64,000 bases of DNA from JAFGBI01 sp964480725 (GTDB taxonomy: Bacteria > Myxococcota_A > Polyangia > Polyangiales > Polyangiaceae), in the NCBI GenBank assembly GCA_964480725.1, contig CAYZQO010000003.1:62001-126000 (forward strand). Direction: 5' to 3'. Both the position numbers and the translations under genes were made by a program. The first letter of the stretch is position 1. Every line of letters begins with the position of its first letter. Positions 24,047 to 33,422 of this stretch are shown piece by piece. The notes under the pieces were generated by a model. That model worked only from the letters and a program-made list of their open reading frames with translations. It ran no database searches and was not told where the DNA came from.

Positions 24047-26575
24047 GTGAGCGGCGGGGTTCCCCGGCGCTCCGTCGCGGAGGCAGTCCGTGTCGCGGTG
24101 ACCGTCGCTCTCGCGCTCGTGCTTCTGCTCCCCGGACGCGCTCTCGCCCAGGCGGGTAACCCCACCGGGCCGAGTCCGGTCACCGTGGCGCCGGTCGCGC
24201 TACCGACCAGCGAGGCCGAGCAGGTTTCCGGCCAGCCGATTCTCGCCATCGAGGTGGCCGGCAACCGTCGCGTCACCCCCGAGGACATCCTGAGTTACCT
24301 CCGGGAGCGCGTGGGCTCGCCCTTCGACCCCGAGACGCTCCGGCAAGACGTCCGCGAGCTCTGGAACTCTGGGTTCTTCGACGACGTCGAGGTGGACCTC
24401 GCCCGCGCCGACGGCGGCGTCATCTTGCGCTTCCTCGTCCGCGAGCGGCCGAGCATCCTGCGCATCGAGATCGAGGGCAACGAGAAGATCGACGACGAGG
24501 ACATCGAGGAGGGGATCGAGCTCCGCAAGGACACCATCCTGAGCCCAGCCGCTGTCGCCCGTAGCATCCAGAAGATCCGCGATCTGTACGCGGAGAAGGG
24601 CTACTTCCTCGCCGAGGTGGAGAGCGAGGTACTCCCCCAGAAGAACAATGAGGTCGTCGTCAAGCTCACCGTGACCGAGCACGGCGCCGTCACGGTGAAA
24701 CGCGTCACCTTCGTCGGCAACGACCACATCTCCGATCGGGAGCTCCGCGAGGTGATGCTCACGGGCAAGGAGAGCATCCTTCGGTTCGGGTCCGGGGGAC
24801 CGTATCGACAGGACGCCTTCGAGCGCGACATCATGATGATGAGCGCCCTCTACTACGATCGCGGCTTCCTGGAGGTCGCTGTCGCGACCCCGCGGGTGAT
24901 GCTCACGCCCGACCGCTCCGGCATCGAGATCTCGATCACCATCGAGGAGGGCCCCCGCTACCGAGTCCGGCAGCTCCGCGTGTACGAGCGGGGCGAGGAC
25001 GGCACCGAAGTCGAGCCGATCAACGGACGGCGGCACCTGCGGAACCTGGTCCGCGCGCAACCCGGCGACTTCTTCAACCGCGCCGCTCTCCTGGAAGACC
25101 TACAGGCCATTCGGACCATGTACCGGGACCACGGCTTCGCGAACGTGGAGGCGAACCCGGAGACACGCCTGGACGAGGCGCGCCACGAGGTCGACGTGAT
25201 CGTGCCCATCGTGCGCGGCCCCCTGGTGCGCTTCGAGCGGATCGAGTTCCGGGGCAACACCAAGACGCGCGACCGAGTCCTGCGCCGCGAGCTGGAGGTG
25301 GAGGAGGGGCAGCCCTTCCACGAAACCAACCTCGAGGAGTCCCGCAAGCGCATCACCGCGCTGGGGTACTTCGAGCGGGTGGACGTCTCGACCGAGGAGG
25401 GGTCCGCGCCCGATCGGCTCCGGGTCTACATCGAGGTGAGCGAGCGCCCCACGGGGACGTTTCAGGTCGGGGTCGGCTTCTCGAGCATCGAGAACTTCAT
25501 CGCGACGGCCCAGGTCCAGCAGGCGAACTTCTTCGGGCACGGGCAGAACGTCTCGCTCCAGGGCCAGTTCAGCGGGCTCCGCCGCCAGGCGAACCTCCAG
25601 TTCATCGAGCCCTACCTGCTGGGGACCCGCTTCAGCATGTCCGTGGATCTCTTCGACCAGCTGCGCATCTACACGGACTTCGCGCAGTCGAGCCTCGGCG
25701 GCGCGTTGACCGTCGGCTACCCTCTGATCGAGCCGAAGCTAGCGGCCTCGCTGACCTACACGGGCACCTACGACGAGGTATCGACGGAGAACCAGAGCAC
25801 GTTCTTCGGGACCTCGAGCGGCGTCAGCGTCTTCCGGCGCCTTCCGCTCGCCAACCTCTTCAACGATGGCCTCACCTCCAGCGTTCGACCGGCGATCACC
25901 CTCGACACGCGCGACAACCGCCTCTTCCCGACGGCCGGCGTCTACCTCCGCGGCTCGACCGAGCTCGCGACGTCGGTGCTCGGCTCGGAGAACCAGTTCT
26001 TGCGCCACCGCGGCGTCGCCCGTTTCTACTTCCCGCTCCCGAAGAAGATCGTGCTGAAGCTCAACCTGGAGGCGGGCCACGTCACGAGCCCCACCGCCGA
26101 CGGCGTCCCCATCTTCGCCCGCTTCTTCCTCGGTGGCATCCTCGACCTCCGCGGCTACCGCTACCGCACCGTCGGTCCGCGATTGCCCCTCACCACCAGC
26201 ACCGACCCCAACAGCACCCCGTACACTGGCGGCACCAACATCGGCGGCAACCTGATGTACGTGCAGAACTTGGAGCTCGAGTTCCCCATCGTCGAGAGCC
26301 TCAACGTTCGTGGGGTCATCTTCACCGACGCCGGAAACGCCTGGAACCTCGAGCAGAACTACTGCGACGCGGCCCAGGGGAACGCCATCCCCGCGGTCCA
26401 GCGTCCCTGCTTCGAGGGGCTGCCGACCCTCGCTCACCTGCGCACCTCCTACGGGGCAGGCTTCCGCTGGTTCTCGCCGATGGGGCCGCTCCGCTTCGAG
26501 TGGGGTTTTCCCATCCGTCGGCTCCCCACCGAGGAGCCGCGGGTGTTCGAGTTTACCATCGGCAATTTCTTCTGA
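24047..26575 (+). CDS. bamA: Outer membrane protein assembly factor BamA (Omp85)
   Basis: An 842-aa precursor of the BAM insertase that folds beta-barrels into the outer membrane. The signal peptide VRVAVTVALALVLLLPGRALA ends before QAG. Five POTRA domains follow (about 50-430; for example ILAIEVAGNRRVTPEDI, RIEIEGNEKIDDEDI, KRVTFVGNDHISDREL, FERIEFRGNTKTRDRVL), then a 16-stranded barrel ending in FEFTIGNFF with the C-terminal Phe signal. The barrel has the VRGY-type block (LDLRGYRYRTVGPR). GTG 24047 is chosen because it gives a normal signal peptide; ATG 23981 would add 22 residues before it. Divergent from parC. Confidence 0.94.
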   Translation: MSGGVPRRSVAEAVRVAVTVALALVLLLPGRALAQAGNPTGPSPVTVAPVALPTSEAEQVSGQPILAIEVAGNRRVTPEDILSYLRERVGSPFDPETLRQDVRELWNSGFFDDVEVDLARADGGVILRFLVRERPSILRIEIEGNEKIDDEDIEEGIELRKDTILSPAAVARSIQKIRDLYAEKGYFLAEVESEVLPQKNNEVVVKLTVTEHGAVTVKRVTFVGNDHISDRELREVMLTGKESILRFGSGGPYRQDAFERDIMMMSALYYDRGFLEVAVATPRVMLTPDRSGIEISITIEEGPRYRVRQLRVYERGEDGTEVEPINGRRHLRNLVRAQPGDFFNRAALLEDLQAIRTMYRDHGFANVEANPETRLDEARHEVDVIVPIVRGPLVRFERIEFRGNTKTRDRVLRRELEVEEGQPFHETNLEESRKRITALGYFERVDVSTEEGSAPDRLRVYIEVSERPTGTFQVGVGFSSIENFIATAQVQQANFFGHGQNVSLQGQFSGLRRQANLQFIEPYLLGTRFSMSVDLFDQLRIYTDFAQSSLGGALTVGYPLIEPKLAASLTYTGTYDEVSTENQSTFFGTSSGVSVFRRLPLANLFNDGLTSSVRPAITLDTRDNRLFPTAGVYLRGSTELATSVLGSENQFLRHRGVARFYFPLPKKIVLKLNLEAGHVTSPTADGVPIFARFFLGGILDLRGYRYRTVGPRLPLTTSTDPNSTPYTGGTNIGGNLMYVQNLELEFPIVESLNVRGVIFTDAGNAWNLEQNYCDAAQGNAIPAVQRPCFEGLPTLAHLRTSYGAGFRWFSPMGPLRFEWGFPIRRLPTEEPRVFEFTIGNFF

Positions 26576-26716
26576 TTCGGCGTCTCCGCTGCGGCATTCG
26601 CGCGGCGGCGAGCCGGACCCCCGCCCGGTTGCGCGCGGGCTCCCGCTGCGGTACCCCGCGGGTGGACTCGTGGGCCCGGCGCCCCCGCGATCCCCCCAAT
26701 TTCGCGCCACGAAGTC

Positions 26717-29377
26717 ATGAACGAAGACCTCCCCCCCTCCCCCCCCAGCTCGGAGCAGCTCGTCAGCATCCAAGACGAGATGCGGACGTCTTACCTCGAC
26801 TACGCGATGAGCGTCATCATCGGGCGGGCCATCCCTGACGTTCGTGACGGACTCAAGCCCGTCCACCGCCGGATCCTCTTCTCGATGCACGAACTCGGGC
26901 TCGTGCCTACCTCGGGCTACCGGAAGTGCGCGACGGTGGTGGGCGACGTCCTCGGCAAGTACCACCCGCACGGCGACGCCAGCGTCTACGACGCCCTCGT
27001 GCGCATGGCGCAGGATTTTTCCATGCGGCACACCCTGGTCGACGGCCAGGGGAACTTCGGCTCGGTCGACGGGGATCCGGCAGCCGCGTACCGGTACACG
27101 GAGTGTCGGCTCGCCCGGATCGCGCTCGAGTTGCTCGCTGACATCGAGAAGGAGACGGTCGACCACTCTCCCAACTTCGACGAGCGCCTGCAGGAGCCGG
27201 TCGTACTGCCGACCCGGTTTCCGCATCTCCTCGTCAACGGCGCCGGCGGCATTGCCGTCGGCATGGCGACGAATATCCCGCCGCACAACCTCGTCGAGGT
27301 GATCGACGCCACGGTGCACCTCATCCACAACCCCGACGCCACCGTCGAGGACTTGATGCAGTTCATTCCTGGCCCGGACTTCCCCACCGCCGGGATCATC
27401 CACGGCCGCGCCGGGATCTACCAGGCGTATAAGACCGGTCGCGGTACCGTGATCATGCGCGCCCGCGCCGAGGTGGAGCGGGTGTCGGGGACCGAGCGCG
27501 AGCAGCTCGTGGTCGTGCAGATCCCGTACCAGGTGAACAAGGCGCGCCTGCACGCCAAGATCGGTGAGCTCATCCGCGATCGGCGAATCGAAGGCATCCG
27601 GGAGGTCCGTGACGAGAGCGACCGTGACGGAATGCGCCTCGTCATCGAACTCAAGAAGGACGTCTTCCCGCAGGTGGTCCTCAACCAGCTGTTCCTGCTG
27701 ACGGACATGCAGGCCTCGTTCGGCGTTATCAACCTGTCGATCGTCAACGGGCGCCCGGCCGTCCTCGATCTGAAGCAGACCCTGTTCCACTTCGTCGAGC
27801 ACCGACGCAACGTCGTCAGCCGCCGGACGCGTTTCGAGCTGGCCGAGGCGGAGCGCCGCCGGGAGCTGGTGGAGGGGCTCGGCATGGCGGTCACCGAGGT
27901 GGACGTCGTCATCCGTACCATCCGCGAGTCCCCCGACGTCGACGTCGCCCGCGAGCGGTTGATGCGGCTGCCGCTCCGGGGCCTGCAGGCGTTCGTACGC
28001 CGCGCCGGCCGCCCCGAGGCCGAGATCGAGTCCGCCCTGGCACGGGGCGACTACTTCTTGAGCGAGCGCCAAGCGAAGGCGATCCTCGACATGCGCCTGG
28101 CGCGGCTCACCGGGCTCGAGCAGGAGAAGCTCGCGGAGGAATACGGCGAGCTCTGCGAGAGGATCGCCTCCCTTCGCTCCATCTTGGCCGACGAGCAGTT
28201 GCTCATGGAGGTCATCGTCGGCGAACTGGAGGACGTGAAGACGAAGCACGGCGAGCCGCGACGCACCGAGATTGTCGAGAAAGAGGGCGAAATCCAGGTC
28301 GAGGATCTCATCCAGGAGGAGGAGATGGTGGTGACCATCTCCCACCAGGGCTACGTCAAGCGGACCAGTCTTACGGACTACAAGGCCCAGCGGCGCGGCG
28401 GCAAGGGAAACCGCGGGATGGAGGCGCGGGACGACGACTTCGTCAACCAGCTCTTCATCGCATCGACGCACTCCTACGTCTTCTTCTTCAGTGACCGCGG
28501 CAAGGTCTACGTCAAGAAGGCGTTCGAGATCCCGCAGGCCGCGCGCAACAGCAAGGGGCGCGCGATCGTCAACTTCATAGGCATGGAAACCGGGGAGCGA
28601 GTGGCCGCCATCGCGCCGGTGCCCGCATTCGAGGAGGCGCTCTTCGTCACGACGTTGACGCGCCGCGGTCAGATCAAGAAGACCAGCGTCACCGACTACC
28701 AGAATTTCCGCGCTTCGGGGATCATCGGCGTCAAGATCGCCGACGATGACCAGCTCTTGACCGCTTGCGTCACCGACGGCACGGCCGATTTCTTGATTGC
28801 GACCAAGAAGGGCAAGTGCATCCGCTTCGACGAGCAGCAAGTCCGGCCGATGGGGCGTGGCGCCAACGGGGTCAAGGCCATCGATCTCGACGATGACGAC
28901 GAGGTGGTGGGCATGGCGCACACCGAGCCGGATCGTTCCCAGGTGCTGGCCGTCTGCGAGCGCGGCTACGGCAAGCGCACGAGCCTCGATGAGTTCCGGG
29001 AGCAGCACCGCGGAGGCAAGGGCATCATCTTGATCGACGCCAGCGATCGAAACGGACCGGTCGTCGGGCTCGCGCTCGTGACGCCGTCGGACGAGGTCGT
29101 CCTCATCACCGATCGTGGACAGACCATCCGCACCTCGGTGGCCGAGATCCGGGAAACCGGGCGCGTGGCCCAGGGCGTCAAGGTGATGAGGATCGACGAC
29201 GGCGAACGGGTCGTGGCCATGGAGGCCGTCGGCGAAACCGCGTACCGTGACGACACCGCGGACGACGAGAACGGCGCGCCCACCGCCTCGGAGGCGCCCG
29301 CAGCGGAGGATCGGGGCTCGATCCCCCCGGCGTCCGAATCGACGTCGGATCCCGGGGCGACCGAGGACGAGGGCTGA
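26717..29377 (+). CDS. gyrA: DNA gyrase subunit A
   Basis: An 886-aa subunit that cuts and rejoins DNA for negative supercoiling. The catalytic Tyr is Y127 in AAYRYTECRLARI. The quinolone-determining region reads HPHGDASVYDALVRMAQ, so the Ser83-equivalent is Ala88. The C-terminal propeller carries a canonical GyrA-box (AQRRGGKGNRG), confirming gyrase rather than topoisomerase IV, and ends in an acidic Ala/Glu/Asp-rich tail of about 45 residues. gyrB is not adjacent. nth begins 2 nt after the stop. No Shine-Dalgarno is evident before the ATG. Confidence 0.95.
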   Translation: MNEDLPPSPPSSEQLVSIQDEMRTSYLDYAMSVIIGRAIPDVRDGLKPVHRRILFSMHELGLVPTSGYRKCATVVGDVLGKYHPHGDASVYDALVRMAQDFSMRHTLVDGQGNFGSVDGDPAAAYRYTECRLARIALELLADIEKETVDHSPNFDERLQEPVVLPTRFPHLLVNGAGGIAVGMATNIPPHNLVEVIDATVHLIHNPDATVEDLMQFIPGPDFPTAGIIHGRAGIYQAYKTGRGTVIMRARAEVERVSGTEREQLVVVQIPYQVNKARLHAKIGELIRDRRIEGIREVRDESDRDGMRLVIELKKDVFPQVVLNQLFLLTDMQASFGVINLSIVNGRPAVLDLKQTLFHFVEHRRNVVSRRTRFELAEAERRRELVEGLGMAVTEVDVVIRTIRESPDVDVARERLMRLPLRGLQAFVRRAGRPEAEIESALARGDYFLSERQAKAILDMRLARLTGLEQEKLAEEYGELCERIASLRSILADEQLLMEVIVGELEDVKTKHGEPRRTEIVEKEGEIQVEDLIQEEEMVVTISHQGYVKRTSLTDYKAQRRGGKGNRGMEARDDDFVNQLFIASTHSYVFFFSDRGKVYVKKAFEIPQAARNSKGRAIVNFIGMETGERVAAIAPVPAFEEALFVTTLTRRGQIKKTSVTDYQNFRASGIIGVKIADDDQLLTACVTDGTADFLIATKKGKCIRFDEQQVRPMGRGANGVKAIDLDDDDEVVGMAHTEPDRSQVLAVCERGYGKRTSLDEFREQHRGGKGIILIDASDRNGPVVGLALVTPSDEVVLITDRGQTIRTSVAEIRETGRVAQGVKVMRIDDGERVVAMEAVGETAYRDDTADDENGAPTASEAPAAEDRGSIPPASESTSDPGATEDEG

Positions 29378-29379
29378 GC

Positions 29380-30075
29380 GTGGCCAGGTCGCGCGCCGCC
29401 CGCGAGGCTGCGGCGATCTTCGCGCGGCTCCGCGCGCAGCACCCGGACGCGCACTGCGAGCTCATCCATCACGATGCGTTCACCCTGCTGGTGAGCGTGG
29501 TGCTCTCCGCCCAGACGACCGACGTCGCGGTGAACCGGGTCACTCCCGCGTTGTTCGCGCGTTGGCCCGACGCAGCTGCGCTGGGCGAGGCGGCCGTCAC
29601 CGAGGTCGAGGCGGCCATCAACCGCATCGGGATGTTCCGGCAGAAGGCGCGCAACGTCGTGGCGCTCTCGCAGGCGCTGGTGGCCCGACACGGGGGCCAG
29701 GTGCCCGCCTCCCTCCCTGCGCTCGTCGCCTTGCCGGGAGTGGGCCGCAAGACGGCGAACGTGGTGCTGGGGGTGGCCTTCGGGGAGCCGGATGGCGTCG
29801 TCGTGGACACCCACGTCCTCCGGCTCTCACAGCGCCTCGGATGGACCCAGCACGACGACCCGGCCCAGGTCGAGCGGGACCTCGTCGCCCTGTTCCCGCG
29901 GGAGCACTGGGACCTGCTCGGCCATACGGTGATCTTTCACGGCCGGCGGATCTGCACGGCGCGCCGCCCCGCGTGCGGGGCTTGCTCGGTCAATGACCTC
30001 TGCCCCTCGGCTCATCGCGCCGTAGAAGTGGGGCGCAAGGCACCCCGCGGGGCCTCCGCCAGAGCGAGAGGCTGA
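29380..30075 (+). CDS. nth: Endonuclease III (DNA glycosylase/AP lyase)
   Basis: A 231-aa base-excision repair enzyme that removes oxidised pyrimidines. The helix-hairpin-helix is LPGVGRKTANVV with catalytic K124; the catalytic Asp is D143 in VVDTHVLRL. The 4Fe-4S ligands follow the family spacing C-x6-C-x2-C-x5-C (CTARRPACGACSVNDLC). A short basic tail ends the protein. The GTG lies 2 nt after the gyrA stop, so the two are cotranscribed. Confidence 0.94.
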   Translation: MARSRAAREAAAIFARLRAQHPDAHCELIHHDAFTLLVSVVLSAQTTDVAVNRVTPALFARWPDAAALGEAAVTEVEAAINRIGMFRQKARNVVALSQALVARHGGQVPASLPALVALPGVGRKTANVVLGVAFGEPDGVVVDTHVLRLSQRLGWTQHDDPAQVERDLVALFPREHWDLLGHTVIFHGRRICTARRPACGACSVNDLCPSAHRAVEVGRKAPRGASARARG

Positions 30076-30124
30076 GCGAGGGTCGCCGCCCTCACTGGGT
30101 CCGGTGACGCGCCTGCGGGGTACG

Positions 30125-30143
30125 CTCGCGGCTCGGCCGCGAG
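30125..30143. terminator. Bidirectional terminator between nth and accC
   Basis: A perfect 8-bp stem CTCGCGGC/GCCGCGAG with a TCG loop, between convergent genes; a second stem GAGGG/CCCTC (30078-30093) lies on the nth side. No T-tract. Confidence 0.4.
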
Positions 30144-30157
30144 GCGCAGCCGTCGGG

Positions 30158-31531
30158 TTAGCCCGAAGTCGGGGGCAGCGACTCTCTCCGCCCGGCAGCC
30201 AGGAGCCGCTCGACCGTGCGGGTCGTCATGCGTCCCTCCACGACCTCCGGGTCCTCCAGCAGCCGCTGGTGGAACGGGATATTGGTGCGGATGCCACCCA
30301 CGATGAACTCGCTCAGAGCGCCCCTCATGCGCGCCAGGGCCTGGGGGCGGGTCGGGGCCGAGACGATCACCTTGGCGAGCAGAGAGTCGTAGACGGATGG
30401 CACTGTGTACCCACCGTACACGCCGGAGTCCACTCGCACCCCTGCCCCTCCGGGTGGGTGATACTCCGTGATCCGCCCGGGCCAGGGCACGAAGCGTTCC
30501 GGATCCTCGGCCATGATTCGACACTCGATGGCGTGTCCGCGAAATCGCCAGGGTCGGGTGTCGGGGACCTCCAGCCGCTCGCCGGCCGCAGCCCTGATCT
30601 GCTCGACGACGAGATCGAGCCCCGTGACCATCTCGGTCACCGGATGCTCGACCTGGACGCGCGTGTTCATCTCCATGAAATAGAGCGATCCGTCCTCGTC
30701 CATCAGGAATTCGAGGGTGCCCAGCGTGGTGTAGCCGGTCTCGAGCACCGCCGCGCGAATGCGTTCGCTCATCCGGTCGCGGAGCTCCTGCGTCATCGCC
30801 GGGCTCGGGGCCTCCTCGACCAGCTTCTGATTCCGTCGCTGTAGCGAACACTCGCGCTCGCCCAGCGTCCAGACCTGGCCGTGCTGATCCGCGAGGATCT
30901 GAAACTCGATGTGCCGCGGGCGTTCGACGAAACGCTCCAGGAAGAGCTCGGAGTTCTTGAAGGCATTCATCGCTTCGGCCGTCGCCGACTCGAAGGCGCG
31001 ACCCACCTCGGCCACGGTCCGCACGACGCGCATCCCCCGACCGCCTCCGCCGCCACGAGCCTTCAGCATGATGGGGAAACCGACCCGCGCCGCCTCTCGC
31101 TCGGCGTGGGCGGCGCTCTGCAGCACGTCGCTCCCGGGGAGCAGCGGGAGTCCGAACGAAGCGGCGGCTTCGCGCGCGCGGACCTTGTCCCCCCAGCGCT
31201 CCATCGCCGCCGGCGTGGGACCGATGAACTTGAGCCTACAGCGCTCCACCACCTTGGCGAACTCGGCGTTCTCGGACAGAAAGCCGTAGCCGGGGTGGAT
31301 GGCGTCGGCAGCGGTCATCTCCGCTGCGCTGATGATGTTGGGAACGTTGAGGTAGCTCGCGGCAGACGGCGCCGGTCCAATGCAGATCGCCTCGTCCGCG
31401 AAACGGACGTGGAGGGCCTCGGCATCCACGACCGAGTGCACGGCGACCGTCTTGATCCCGAGCTCGCGGCAGGCGCGGATGACGCGCATCGCGATCTCGC
31501 CTCGGTTGGCGATGAGTACCTTCTTGAACAT
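30158..31531 (-). CDS. accC: Biotin carboxylase subunit of acetyl-CoA carboxylase
   Basis: A 457-aa ATP-grasp enzyme that carboxylates the biotin of AccB. It begins MFKKVLIANRGEIAMRVIRAC (preATP-grasp) and has the glycine loop KARGGGGGRGMRVV, the metal/ATP residues of FMEMNTRVQVEHPVTE, and a C-terminal biotin-carboxylase domain (AIECRIMAEDP, RVDSGVYGGYTVPSVYDSLLAKV). Family length is about 450. ATG 31531 lies 20 nt after the accB stop. accA and accD are elsewhere. The Gly run is one residue longer than in E. coli, a common variation. Confidence 0.95.
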   Translation of the reverse strand: MFKKVLIANRGEIAMRVIRACRELGIKTVAVHSVVDAEALHVRFADEAICIGPAPSAASYLNVPNIISAAEMTAADAIHPGYGFLSENAEFAKVVERCRLKFIGPTPAAMERWGDKVRAREAAASFGLPLLPGSDVLQSAAHAEREAARVGFPIMLKARGGGGGRGMRVVRTVAEVGRAFESATAEAMNAFKNSELFLERFVERPRHIEFQILADQHGQVWTLGERECSLQRRNQKLVEEAPSPAMTQELRDRMSERIRAAVLETGYTTLGTLEFLMDEDGSLYFMEMNTRVQVEHPVTEMVTGLDLVVEQIRAAAGERLEVPDTRPWRFRGHAIECRIMAEDPERFVPWPGRITEYHPPGGAGVRVDSGVYGGYTVPSVYDSLLAKVIVSAPTRPQALARMRGALSEFIVGGIRTNIPFHQRLLEDPEVVEGRMTTRTVERLLAAGRRESLPPTSG

Positions 31532-31551
31532 GGTCGGAGCGCGCCCGATCT

Positions 31552-31995
31552 TCAGGACTTCTTGACCTTGAAGAGCTTCTGACCGAACTCGACGCTGTTG
31601 CCGTTCTCGACCAGGATCTCGAGGACGGTACCGGGGACCTCGGCCTCGAGCTCGTTCATCAGCTTCATCGCCTCGACGATGCACAAGGTCTGCCCCGACT
31701 TGACCACGGTGCCGACGGAGACGAACGGCTCGGCCCCGGGGGCCGGTGCCCGGTAGAAAGTGCCGACGAACGGCGAGGTGACGTAGACCGTGCTCGGGTC
31801 TTCGGCTGGGGCGGCCGCGGCCGTCGCGGGCACGGCCGCCGGAACGACCGCCGGGGCCATCGCGGTGACGATGGGGGCTCCACGGGCCATCGCGACGCGG
31901 AGGCGAACGGTTTCGTCCTCGTACTCGAATTCGGACGCCCCCCCCTCGTCGAGAGTTTCGAGGAGTTCCTTCAACTGCGTGAGCGGAATCTGCAT
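31552..31995 (-). CDS. accB: Biotin carboxyl carrier protein
   Basis: A 147-aa acetyl-CoA carboxylase component. An N-terminal helical region (MQIPLTQLKELLETL) leads into an Ala/Pro-rich linker (about 38-68), then the biotinyl domain with the thumb (TFYRAPAPGAEPF) and the biotin lysine K111 in VEAMKLMNE. ATG 31995 is chosen; GTG 32007 would add four residues. The promoter at 32026-32054 gives accB-accC its own transcript, separate from aroQ upstream. Confidence 0.95.
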   Translation of the reverse strand: MQIPLTQLKELLETLDEGGASEFEYEDETVRLRVAMARGAPIVTAMAPAVVPAAVPATAAAAPAEDPSTVYVTSPFVGTFYRAPAPGAEPFVSVGTVVKSGQTLCIVEAMKLMNELEAEVPGTVLEILVENGNSVEFGQKLFKVKKS

Positions 31996-32025
31996 GGGCC
32001 TTCCCACTGGGCGAAATCCGCTGAA

Positions 32026-32054
32026 CTAGTAGCCGAGCCCGTCGAAGCGGACAA
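32026..32054 (-). promoter_or_regulatory. accB-accC promoter
   Basis: TTGTCC (32054-32049), 17-nt spacer, TACTAG (32031-32026) inside GGCTACTAG on the minus strand; predicted start about 24 nt before the accB ATG. GGAAGG lies just before the ATG. Confidence 0.45.
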
Positions 32055-32106
32055 TGGCGTAAAAGCCGCGAAGGCTCCTTCGCATCCTCGTCGGCGAGAC
32101 GCCCGG

Positions 32107-32664
32107 TCAGCGGCGGAGCGTCGGCGACCGCGGCGAGAGGAGGGCCGCAAGCCCGCGCAGCGCAAGCGAATAGGACCCCGCGCCGAAACCCGCCACCCGC
32201 CCGACGCAAGCCGGCGCGACGCGAGACCGCCGCCGGAAGGCCTCGCGTGCGTCCGGGTTCGAGAGGTGCACTTCGATCGCCGGGACACCGATCCCGCGCA
32301 GTGAGTCGTACAGGGCGTAGCTGGTGTGGGTGAGCGCGCCGGGGTTCAGCAGGATCCCGCTGAAACCCTCGAGGTCAGACCGGTTGATCCAATCGATGAG
32401 CTGTCCTTCATGGTTGCTCTGCCGGCAATCCACCTCGACACCGAGGTCATTCCCGAGGTCGGCCAGACCCAGGTTGATCTCGGCGAGCGTCAGGGCACCG
32501 TAGATCTCGGGTTCGCGCTGCCCGAGCCGGTCGAGGTTCGGTCCGTTGAGCACGAGGATCCTGGGGCGCCGCGGCGGCGCTGGCGCCCGATCGACCCGCC
32601 TGGGCCGCCCCGCAGGTGACGACGGGCGGGGGCCGTGACGGGAGGTCGAACGCGACGCAGCCAC
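32107..32664 (-). CDS. aroQ: 3-dehydroquinate dehydratase, type II
   Basis: A 185-aa shikimate-pathway enzyme; type II enzymes form dodecamers. Active-site residues are visible: Arg and Tyr in GQREPEIYG, Asn in LLNPGALTHTS, His in EVHLSNPDAREAFRRRS. The first 34 residues (Arg/Pro/Ser-rich) extend beyond the usual start of the enzyme (RILVLNGPNL); no other start codon lies closer, so the extension appears real. The normal GPNLNLLG reads GPNLDRLG. The GTG is 2 nt after the stop of the roadblock gene, so the two are translationally linked. Confidence 0.92.
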   Translation of the reverse strand: MAASRSTSRHGPRPSSPAGRPRRVDRAPAPPRRPRILVLNGPNLDRLGQREPEIYGALTLAEINLGLADLGNDLGVEVDCRQSNHEGQLIDWINRSDLEGFSGILLNPGALTHTSYALYDSLRGIGVPAIEVHLSNPDAREAFRRRSRVAPACVGRVAGFGAGSYSLALRGLAALLSPRSPTLRR

Positions 32665-32666
32665 GG

Positions 32667-33026
32667 TCAGACGAGCTCGCGCGCCAGGTCGGGAGCCGCA
32701 ACCCGGAGCAAGTAGCGGCCCTTGCCGAGGTTCCCGTCGGGACTGAGCGCGAGGGCCACGAAGTAGTTCTCGTTGAGGACTCGGATGAGCGTCACCAGCT
32801 TGTCGCTCTTGAAGGCGACCTCCCTGGCCTCGCCCGCGTCGAGCATCTCGGTGGCGCGCTGGATCGACTTGACCACCACGCTGACCTCGGCCCCCACGGC
32901 CTCGATGTCGAACGACGCCCCCTCGCGCGAGTACGTCTCCAACGGGATCCCCTCGAAGTCCATCAGCAGACTGGCCAGCCCGCCGTCCGTATCGTCCACC
33001 AGGCGCCGGAGCGACTCCTTGAACAT
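32667..33026 (-). CDS. Roadblock/LC7 domain protein
   Basis: A 119-aa single-domain protein of the MglB/roadblock fold. Members regulate Ras-like GTPases (MglA in myxobacterial polarity). The pattern is complete: an N-terminal helix (FKESLRRLVDDT), beta strands GGLASLLMDFEGIPLETY, a central long helix, and VAFKSDKLVTLIRVLNENYFVALALSP near the end. There is no partner GTPase gene next to it. It lies directly before aroQ with a 2-nt gap. A candidate promoter ends 7 nt before the ATG and no Shine-Dalgarno is seen. Confidence 0.88.
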   Translation of the reverse strand: MFKESLRRLVDDTDGGLASLLMDFEGIPLETYSREGASFDIEAVGAEVSVVVKSIQRATEMLDAGEAREVAFKSDKLVTLIRVLNENYFVALALSPDGNLGKGRYLLRVAAPDLARELV

Positions 33027-33033
33027 GCGACCC

Positions 33034-33062
33034 AGGTTACCGGTTTCGGCGACGCGGGTGAA
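33034..33062 (-). promoter_or_regulatory. Promoter of roadblock-aroQ
   Basis: TTCACC (33062-33057), 17-nt spacer, TAACCT (33039-33034) on the minus strand, then 7 nt to the ATG. This predicts a leaderless transcript. Confidence 0.5.
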
Positions 33063-33298
33063 TGTTTATGGGCCGGCGCCCGGCTCCCGCCGGTCCCCTC
33101 GAGCTCGGTCGCGGGTGCCGCGGGGTGGGTAGCGCTGAGCGCCAAGTGTCGGCCCTTTGGCCAATTCAGCCCCCACGGGCCTGGCGCGGAGCCCGGCCCA
33201 CATGCCCGTGCGCCCGCCGCGGGGATCGCGAAACGAGGCTTGCGCCCGCGCCCCCGATGGGTGATGGGCACCAAGGAAGTGTATCCGCGTTCCCCGGC
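33063..33298. other. Rest of divergent intergenic region (33027-33422)
   Basis: Between the roadblock and aconitase-fold genes. Apart from the two promoters listed, nothing recognisable: no gene, no tRNA, no long repeat. Confidence 0.5.
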
Positions 33299-33328
33299 TT
33301 GACCCCCTGAACGTCGAGCGGCTACCGT
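33299..33328 (+). promoter_or_regulatory. Promoter of aconitase-fold gene
   Basis: TTGACC (33299-33304), 18-nt spacer, TACCGT (33323-33328) inside GGCTACCG. The leader would be about 88 nt. It shares the TTGACC...GGCTACC layout with the promoter at 14388. Confidence 0.4.
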
Positions 33329-33422
33329 GCGCCCTGCCTGAGCGAGCTGAGGACAGCCGCTCGCGTTCAACCGAGAGGCTCGTCCGGCCATGCGTGCACG
33401 AGCGGGGGATCCGCCCCGCACC

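Noticed and set aside
25739..29008. Minus-strand open frame of about 1090 codons opposite the bamA end and gyrA
   Set aside because: Same shadow effect; leucine/aspartate/histidine-rich string without fold signatures, and it opposes two certain genes.
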